From Rhinolophus ferrumequinum (lineage: Eukaryota > Chordata > Mammalia > Chiroptera > Rhinolophidae), in contig NC_046292.1 of assembly GCF_004115265.2 (NCBI RefSeq), forward strand, positions 14,841,501 to 14,905,500: a stretch of 64,000 nucleotides of DNA, written 5' to 3'. Below, piece by piece: positions 56,546 through 64,000 of the stretch. Below the pieces are notes generated by a model. The model saw nothing but the letters and a program-made list of their open reading frames with translations, did not search any database and was not told the DNA's origin. Each line of letters opens with the position of its first letter. The stretch's first letter is position 1. The translations under genes and the position numbers were made by a program.

Positions 56546-58266
56546 GTTCTTACTAAACCCTGCCGGATGGGGATGGAGTTGCTCGGTTATTTCTAGACTC
56601 TTCTCTCCCCTATCCCATGTCATCCACCCTTCTTCAGTGACAGTGACCCAGATTATCTCCACCAGAGATGTGTAACAGAGATGAAGGAGGCAAGCCTGGG
56701 CCACTTGTAGAAAAGGCAAGAAGGAAACAGGTTCGGTCAGTTCCTCTTCTTTCCCTGACACCTAGAAGGGTCGAGGTCCCCGGACAGGTGTACTGATGTG
56801 GCACAAAGGGGAGGAGGGAGGCTGAGCAGCAGGAGGGGCTGCAGAAGGGGTGGGGATGGTGTCGGAGTGGTGGAGGAGACTGACTGCAGCAGCTGCCGCT
56901 GCTCTAGCCCCTGAGGGTGTGACAGGCCAAACCAGGAGCACATCTGGAGTCCTAGCAGCACAGTGGGGCTGCTGACAACGTCTGGGCCATCATCAGCCAC
57001 AGGAGGGAAAGACTAGCCAGTAGGTCAGCATGGAAGGGTAGGCTTAGTTCTTAAGTGATAGGAATTGACATACCAACCTTTTAGTAACAACAGTGAGACT
57101 TTATTTTTGTTCTATTGAATTATTTTTAACCTTCATTTCTATGAAATATTATTAGAAAAATCCCATTAACACAAACGTACAGTACAGTGAGTAATTACAA
57201 AGCAGACATCTGTGTAATCATCACTCAGGTCATGAAATAGAGCATCGCCCCTGCACACCCGCCCCCCCAATCCCTCCCAGGTGACAACCTCCCTTAGAGG
57301 CAGCCAGTAGCCGGATTTTTTATAATAATCACTTCTTGGCTTTTCTTTATAGTTTTAACGCCTGGGAATCACACGGAAAGTCTTAAATTAGGATTTTCTC
57401 AAATCCTAAGACTGAAGACCTCGAAAGAGAGCCTCTTCAACATGGAGCCCCCTCTTCTTTCAGAAATCTTGGTACGGCCTGGGGTGATGGTGGTGGATTT
57501 GCGGACTTCGGCGTTTGACAAAGAATGCACTTTGGCGGATTCTCTCTTTCAGCCTGTTTCAGCGCTCCCTCTGTTTAAGGCACCTGAGGAATATGGTGAA
57601 GGGCACGGAGATGCATCCCAAACCGCGCGTGCCCCCGGGAGTTTGCAGTAGGGCAGAAACAGCATGGAGACACATGACAGAACAGGGCAAGGGCCTCAAG
57701 AAGTCCCCAGAGAAGTGCTATGGGAGTTTCGAAAAGGCAGAGATCGCTTTTGGCAGCTGAGAGCCGAGCAGGCTTTGTGGAAGAGGTGGCACTGCATTCA
57801 TTCATGCATTATGTATCAAACGTTTTTGAAGGCTGGCAGTGTGCCAGGAAATTAGGTCAAAGGATACAAAAATGAATAAGATAAGATCTCTGCCTGCTCA
57901 CGGCCTCATGGTTGTGTTAGCACAGATATAAATGATCCCAATAAAGTATGCTTGAAATACAAAGTGTAATAGGGATGCTTGGTGCCTGGGGTTGTCAGGG
58001 AAGGCTTCAGAGAGAATAGGAGTTTGGCAGACAGAGAAGGGAACCACTGAATCTGCAGAGGAACAGGTGGGAAAGGACACAGGACAGTGTTGGCAAAAGG
58101 GACAGTTCATGGTAGCAAGGAGAGTGGGACTTGACAGCTAGGATGGGTGAGTGGGAAAGGTGTTCTAAACAAAGGGAACAGCATGAGCAGGGCACAGAGG
58201 CAAGAAATCATGGTACCTGCACATGGCACTAAACTAAGTAATTCAGTCTAGCTACAGCATAAGTTG
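56546..58266. other. Intergenic: L1M end, unplaced ORF block, L2-like DNA
   Basis: An L1M 3' relic lies at about 57120-57340 ('cccattaacacaaacgtaca', 'tgtgtaatcatcactcaggt'). After it an acceptor-like tract ('cttggcttttctttatag', ending 57353) precedes a 69-codon frame at 57442-57651 that I do not recognise. From about 57790 the text is L2-like ('cattcatgcattatgtatca', 'ctgcctgctcacggcctcat') and appears to resume at 58817 after the LTR. Confidence 0.45.
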
Positions 58267-58816
58267 TGTGATGGTTAATTCTATATGTCAATTTGACTGG
58301 GCCATGGGGTGCCCAGATATTTGGTCAAACGTTATTCTGCGTGTGTCTGTGTGGGTGTTTTGGGGTGAGATTAACATTGGGATTGGTAGACTGAGTACTG
58401 CAGACTGCTCTCTCTAATGTGGTGGGCCTCGTCCAATCAGTTGAAGGCTTGGATAGAACAAACTCCTTTGTTTGGCTTTGGACTAAAACTGAAACATTGG
58501 TTTTTCCTGGGTCTTGAGGAATTAACAGGCAGGGCAGTATTAACAGGCAGGGCAGCCTGGGGGTCATTGGACTGCCACTGAGACATTGGCTCTTCTGGTT
58601 CTCAGGCCCTAGAATGTGGACTGGAACTACACCGTCACCTTTCCTGGGTCACTAACTTGCCAACTCACCCAGCAGATCTTGGGATTTATCAGCCTCTATA
58701 GTTGTGTGAGTCGTATATATATATATGGGTAGATAGATAGAAAGGTCAATAGATGTGGATAGATAAAGACACAGATCTTTTCTATTGGTTCTATTCCTCT
58801 GGAGAACCCTAATACA
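58267..58816 (+). mobile_element. ERVL-type solo LTR (MLT2-like)
   Basis: It starts 'tgtgatggttaattctatat' and ends 'ctggagaaccctaataca'. Typical internal words are 'gactgggccatggggtgccc' and 'gggcctcgtccaatcagttg'. It is of the same family as the interrupted LTR at 19161. It is a solo LTR, diverged, with no internal viral part, and interrupts an L2-like repeat. A local duplication of 'attaacaggcagggcag' is visible near 58521-58555. Confidence 0.7.
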
Positions 58817-61480
58817 GAAGGGAAAAGGAAAGAACTTTGGAAAGGCAAGTTGGTGCTAGATCATGGAGAACACAAAATTCCTGGCTAAAGGACTTTGCAT
58901 TTTATTTTGAGGATGAAGGAGAAAACACTGGGGGTTTGTTAGCCAGGAAGTGACTTAATAAGAGCTGAGATCTGGAAAGATGAAGGTTGTGCTATATAAA
59001 ATGAGTTAAAAGATTCTCAAAGGAAACATCTAGAAAGTGGATAATTTTGTGGGATCTATGGTGCAGAAAAGGTTGGGAGTCCCCAGATGAATAAGGGTGC
59101 AGGGACCCAAAGTGGATATGGGCACCATAGAAGTTAGAGCAGGTGGCAACTGGAAGATGATTTCAGTGGTGCTGATGGGACTTCTTAGTAGCTGAAAATT
59201 TGGAAATGGGGATGGGAATAAGGACTGGAGGAGGTAGAGATTTGGGAACCATTTACATAGAGGGTGGTGGCAAGTACCACAAAGGAACAGACATGGGGGG
59301 CAGGGGTGGCAGAGTGATTCATCAAGAGTCTTGCAGTTGTGAGAGAAACCTACTCAACCTGGCTCAGGCAGTACAGGGAATTTATTGGCTAGTGTGACTG
59401 GAAATTGAAGCAAAACAGAATCCAAGGGCTCAAACGACGCCACTGGAACTTGGTTTCACTGTCTCCATCTCTCAGCTCAATTTTCCCCCTCTGTCTTCAT
59501 CTCATTCTCAGGCAGTCTCTTTCTTTGCAGTGGGAAGATGGCTGCCAGCAGTGCCATGCTTACACGTTGCCCTCAGCAGATAGATTCATTCAACTGGACA
59601 CTTCTGGCCAAAGTCCCCAAATTGACTCTTGTTGGGGTTTATGGGGTCCTATGCCCATTGTTGAAATGCTCTGGCAAGAGGGCTCTCTAAAATGCAGTGA
59701 TTGGCCAAAGGGGCGGGAGTTAAGTCATTTCCTCTAGAACCACTTGGATTGAGAATGGGGGTGGGGCTGCTCCAGGAGAAATGGAAGTGCTGTGACCAGA
59801 AGAAGGAGGAATGGGCACTGGGCTGGTAACCACAGGGGAAGGGGTGCTGGCAACCCCCAAGCTGCCCTGCCTGTTAATACGAGGCAGCTGTAGCAAATGG
59901 GGCTGTGGAGGGGGTGGGGCACGGGTGTCTGGGAGGGCCAGCAGCAAGGGAAGGGGTAGACTGGGGTTAAGTAGTAATGCTACTGCCTTTTGGGGCTGTG
60001 AGGAGGTGGTGGTGGACCCCTCTGCCAAAAACCTGGCAACATAATAGACCAAGTGCTAATAGACCAAGTGACGACCAAGTGTCCTCAGAATAAAGGCAGG
60101 AAAAGCCAAGCTGTTGGGTGACACCCCATCAAGATATTGCTGCTGATGGAAAGGGCAGACATTGTCTGGGGACATTCATGGGATTGTGAGACGGGATGAA
60201 GGAAAGGTCACTGCCAACTGGCCTTGCAGTGGAGAAAACACAACCACTTTTCCCTGAAGTTTAAGAAACTAAGCTGATGCGTTTTTACAATAGTCAAAAA
60301 ATTTATAATAGCCCCAAATAACCTAAATTCCAATAGAGGAGATTGGGTAAATATTGTAACGCCCATACATTAGCATACAGCCTTTACAAATAATGCTTTA
60401 TTTGACATGGAAAGATGTTCACAATGTAGTTTTTAGAGAGAAAGGCAGATTACAATGTTTTTGCGCAATAGATGTGTGTGTGTATGCACACATATATATA
60501 CGAGCGTAAATAAATATCTGAAGTGTACACCAAAATGTTAATAGTTGGTATTATTAGGTGTAGGACTACAACTGAAGCTTATTGTTTGGTTTGTCTATAA
60601 TAAGCCTGCTGGGTAGTATGATAATGTAGTTGTCAACTAGAGCCAGCTTCCTGGGTCCAAGTCCCAGCTCTGCCACCTCCTGCCTTGGCAACTTTGGCTC
60701 GTTCCCAACACCTCTGAGCCTCAGTTCATATATCAATAAATGGGGGTTCTAGTTCTTCACTCATAAAATGGTTGTTGAGTATTAAATTAGCTACTATTAC
60801 ACCCAAAGTTGTTAGCACCATACCTAAACACTCAAAAATGTAGTTATTCTTCTTGGGTAATTAATAAGTCCCAAAGAAAATGTGACTATTAAATCAAATA
60901 TATTGGAAACGTGTCTTTGTTGGCCAAATATGCTTGGTAGTCATCAATAAATGAACTATTAAGATAAGCTGTTTTCCTCTAACACTGGGAAACATACGAG
61001 AATATGACAGTGAAGGTTGCCATTTTCCCAAAGCTTGCACACTCACAGGGAAGACAGATGATAAACAGGTGCTGTGAGGATAGGATGATCAGGAATGGCT
61101 GAGAGCCAACGAAAGGGCTGGTGACAGGCAGGGGCAACAGTGAGTGCAAGGCCTTGCTGTGGGGAGGAAGTGTCTAAACCGAAAGAAGAATATACACCTG
61201 GAACGAGGGACACGGGTGTAGGCAGAGATGAGAACAGCTCTCATGCCGCGGCGGACCCACAGGCCTGGGGAGTCTGGACCATCCACCTGCAGTGGTCTCG
61301 GGCAAGTCACTCTCACCCTTTGAGTATCCTCCGTCTTCTATGCAAAATAGGGATAATAGTACTTTGCTTCACAAAGTTGCAAGGATCAAAAGCGCTCTGC
61401 AAACGACTGCTTACAGTATTATTACAAATACGTAACAACCATGAGAGAGAGACGTACGAAGATCAGCCACAGACAAGAAA
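58817..61480. other. Intergenic upstream of CDC42: old repeats
   Basis: L2-like text lies at about 58830-59000. A repeat-like block lies at about 59320-59740 ('ttgcagttgtgagagaaacc', 'caggcagtctctttctttgc', 'ggaagatggctgccagcagt'). L1M sequence runs at about 60270-60610, with MIR at about 60640-60840 (+) and 61290-61420 (+). No exon is supported. Confidence 0.5.
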
Positions 61481-61489
61481 GCGGCGCTG

Positions 61490-62420
61490 AGCGGCGCGTG
61501 CGCGTTAGACTGTCCGAGCCTGGGCGGGGGATGAATTCAAGCCCCGCCTCGGCCTCTGCTGGCCTCCCGGTTCCTCCCACTTCCGCGGGTACCCAACCGT
61601 GCGTCGCCTGCGTGCTGACGTCAGGCGCGTGCCCCTGTCCGGCAGTCGAGGAGACCCCGCGCAGTGCTGCCAACGCCCCGGCGAGAAGCTGAGGTGAGTG
61701 CGGGGCCCGAGGCTCCCCGCGGGAGCGGCGTCTCCGTGGTCCTGGCCCCGCCGCCCCCAGCCTCTCCCGTCCGCGGGGATAACCCGCCTCTGGGATCCCG
61801 GGAGGCCGAAGAGCGCGGGGCGCGGGGGGGTGGGGTGGGGTGGTGGCCAGCTCGCGCTGCTCCGTCCGGGGGAACGCGAGTCCGGGTTCCTTCGGGCAGT
61901 GGAGGGGAGAGGGTCGCGAAGGGGAAGGCGGGGGGCGCCCGCTCCCCAGAGAGGAGCGCGGCGGGGGCGCGGGGTGCTGGCCTGAGGGCGCGGGCGGGGC
62001 CGGGCTGTCACCGGGCTGCGGCGGAAGGAAGGGGTCACACCCATCTCGGCAGCCCGGGCTCCCCTCCCCCCGGCCGGCTCCGAGGGCGGACGGCAGGCCG
62101 GGGCGCCGTGGGCCTGGGCCTTGGAGCCGCTGGCGGGTGCACAGGCCGAACGAAGTGTCGGTGGCCTGGGCTGCCGGCCTGGGTCTGCCCCCTGCGCTCC
62201 GGCTTCGACTTCCTGCTTCGCCCGGCGCGGCCGCGGACATTTTGCGGCGGGCGGGGGGAGGGGAGCGGAATTGCTGGCGCGGCGGGGAAGTGGTGGCCGG
62301 GGAGGGGGCGGCTCGTCGGCCGCCCCGGCTTTGGCTGCGACGCGCTCTCCTCTGCGGCCTCGCCGCCCGACGCTTCGAACGGGCTCGGCGGGCCTGGTCG
62401 TGGTTTCTCCAGTCGCCTTT
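61490..62420. promoter_or_regulatory. CDC42: CDC42 CpG island and promoter
   Basis: Over 900 bases of dense CpG with GC boxes, ETS-like sites and no TATA box. A perfect palindromic CRE, TGACGTCA, sits at 61616-61623, just upstream of the first exon. This is a housekeeping-type promoter, as expected for a ubiquitously expressed Rho GTPase. Confidence 0.88.
61630..61693 (+). other. CDC42: CDC42 non-coding exon 1 (5' UTR)
   Basis: The sequence 'agtcgaggagaccccgcgca' through 'ccccggcgagaagctgag' followed by the donor GTGAGT at 61694 matches, from memory, the first untranslated exon of human CDC42, which ends GAAGCTGAG before splicing to the exon with the start codon. The 5' boundary is approximate. 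The coding exons lie beyond the right edge. Confidence 0.82.
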
Positions 62421-64000
62421 ATTTTTGCCTTAGGCTGAGTTTCTCATGCCATTTCCGTTTGCTTCTCCAACTCAATCTTCCTGCCTATTCAACCGAAGCT
62501 TCCTTTTCAGGGAGTTACCTAACCACCTCCCGAAACTGTCGTTTGGCCACTTGCTTAATTCCTCTTACTAGGGGGATATTTTCTTTGTTCGTTTTGTTTT
62601 CCCCCCCTTTAAGTCCAAGAGAAATGCAGTGTGGAAGATTACGTCACCGCAATATAAGGAGTGAGAGTTTTAACTCCTGCAAGTCAGGGACTCATCAAAT
62701 TAAGACAGCATTTTTCAGCCTTAGTTGAATATCCTGCCTGCTTCCTACATCATATTCAGAGGTGATCTTTTCAAATCCCGGCCGTCTCAAATGCACCTAA
62801 AAGCCAGGAAGGTTTAAAATCTCAAGATTAGTTTCTGCCAGGGAGTACAGCGCAAAACAACACCTTCTACAGCTACTTGTGTAGGCGATAACTTGAAAGA
62901 TCCTTTTGTACTCGAATGAAATGAATTTATTTGTGGAAGCATCTCTTTGGTCCAAAATGACTTTTCCCGACTGTTTAACTTCTCCCATCTGACTTAGATG
63001 CAGACTACATATTTAAGTTGATTCACGTGCCCTTTTTGGGACAAGAGTGTGGTGAAAAGAGAATCAGTTCATTTTATGCCTAATCTTTGCTTGCTAGACA
63101 CTTTTAGTTTTGTAATTAAAAACAAGGTTTGGATTTTCAACCGAAAAAAACTCGAGTGACATTTTTAAGCCATTTGGGATCCCAGTATTTGTTCCCCAAA
63201 ATGTAAGGTACATCCTTCATTGACTACAGGGTATACAGTAGCACAGAAAAATGTTAGCATTGTAAAGCAAATGAGATCAGTTGTGTAATGCATTGTTATA
63301 AGTTCTTGTTGGAACAAGCACTTTCCTATTGTTTCTCATTTGTATAGAAAGAAGGGGTTGCTTGTTAAGAAACACTTAAAGAAGTGGTAGGGTTAGGTTT
63401 AAATCAGCTTTCTGTAGTCTAGGTGTTGTAGATTGGATAGGTGTGGAGCTTGGATCTTCAAATACATTTGCCATAATCTCTTTTTAAGAATATAAAAATG
63501 GAACACTTATCTGCTGCCTTATTTCTCGAGTCTTCCACATTTAAGAAGTTGAATTACACATACATCAATTTGTATCCTTCCTTTTAAAATATAGCAGAAT
63601 AGTCTTGAGTTTACAGTGTTTAGACTGAAGCAAGGAGTTGAGATTGACAATTAATTGAATATTAAAAGTGAGCTCTTTTCCAGTAATTTCTTCATGACCT
63701 AAAAGGTATCGCATCCTCTTAAAATATTTTCACATAACAACCAACGACCGTACTCAGTTAAATTTAATTTTTTGGGAAATAAGACAGGTGTTACAGCCTA
63801 GGGTAGTCAGGACTTAAACATCAGTGAGATTTTTAAAGCCCACTAAGATCAAATCTTGACTTTTTTTGTAACATCAAGATTTGTTTTATTTGGATACTTT
63901 TTTCCACTTAAATTTTATGGTCTATTAGAAAAGCATTTCTAGTTATTTTTAAAATGGTTATAGTAATGTTTTGATCCAAGAGCTGTCACATTTGGAAAGT
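61694..64000 (+). other. CDC42: CDC42 intron 1 (5' part)
   Basis: The first 730 bases are GC-rich island DNA. After 62420 the sequence turns AT-rich without recognisable repeats, and no exon with acceptor and coding frame was found before the window ends. Confidence 0.75.

Noticed and set aside
59405-60052. Opposed 110-codon frames near 59.5 and 59.9 kb
   Set aside because: The surrounding text looks repeat-derived, and no splice sites or conserved domain are visible.
61422-62240. 272-codon minus-strand frame antisense to the CDC42 promoter
   Set aside because: CpG-island composition, low complexity, no splice or poly(A) support.
61664-62728. 354-codon plus-strand frame at CDC42
   Set aside because: It runs through the exon 1 donor into intron 1 of CDC42. 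Its Gly/Arg/Pro-rich content is typical of CpG-island frames.
1-64000. CRISPR arrays, operons, phage or other prokaryotic systems
   Set aside because: Spliced mammalian genes and mammalian repeats throughout. The regular repeats present are microsatellites, SINEs and transposon ends.

Overview
This is a window of nuclear DNA from a placental mammal. It is gene-poor, with GT-AG introns, CpG islands and many old MIR, L2, L1M, MaLR/ERVL and hAT or Tigger copies. Three young dimeric tRNA-derived SINEs with clean target-site duplications match what I remember of the RHIN-type SINEs of horseshoe and leaf-nosed bats. A rhinolophoid bat is therefore my best guess for the source. The gene order corresponds to human 1p36.12 (HSPG2 - CELA3 - LINC00339 - CDC42).

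Layout. (1) 1-2450: the 5' end of HSPG2 (perlecan) on the minus strand, with its CpG-island promoter, signal-peptide exon and the start of intron 1. (2) 2450-11.9 kb: a strand-skewed CACA-rich tract, a young SINE and old repeats. (3) 11.95-12.9 kb: a minus-strand open frame of 268 codons with a splice-acceptor-like sequence before it, a first-ATG start and a poly(A) signal 54 bases past the stop. I do not recognise this protein, and it is the best candidate here for an undescribed gene. (4) 13-32 kb: repeats, including an ERVL LTR interrupted by a small DNA element and a MaLR LTR. (5) 32.4-38.5 kb: a complete eight-exon CELA3-type pancreatic elastase gene with TATA box, a PTF1-like bipartite site and poly(A) signal. 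Only one CELA3 copy is present. (6) 43.4-43.9 kb: a CpG island with ETS and CRE-like sites where LINC00339 should start. (7) 44.9-47.7 kb: a nearly full-length degraded Tigger DNA transposon containing an internally deleted relative in the opposite orientation. (8) 49.05-49.53 kb: an exon-like block with an intact 130-codon frame bearing a divergent, shortened SCAN domain, in the LINC00339 position. (9) 50-61 kb: old repeats, a palindromic MITE and two LTR fossils. (10) 61.5-64 kb: the CDC42 CpG island, its first non-coding exon (plus strand) and the start of intron 1.

The genes do not form a pathway. HSPG2 encodes a basement-membrane proteoglycan, CELA3 an acinar-cell digestive protease and CDC42 a Rho GTPase. 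The noteworthy items are the unrecognised 12-kb gene candidate, the SCAN-bearing frame in the lncRNA position, the nested Tigger pair, the ancestral cysteine pair kept in CELA3, and several diffuse periodic tracts.
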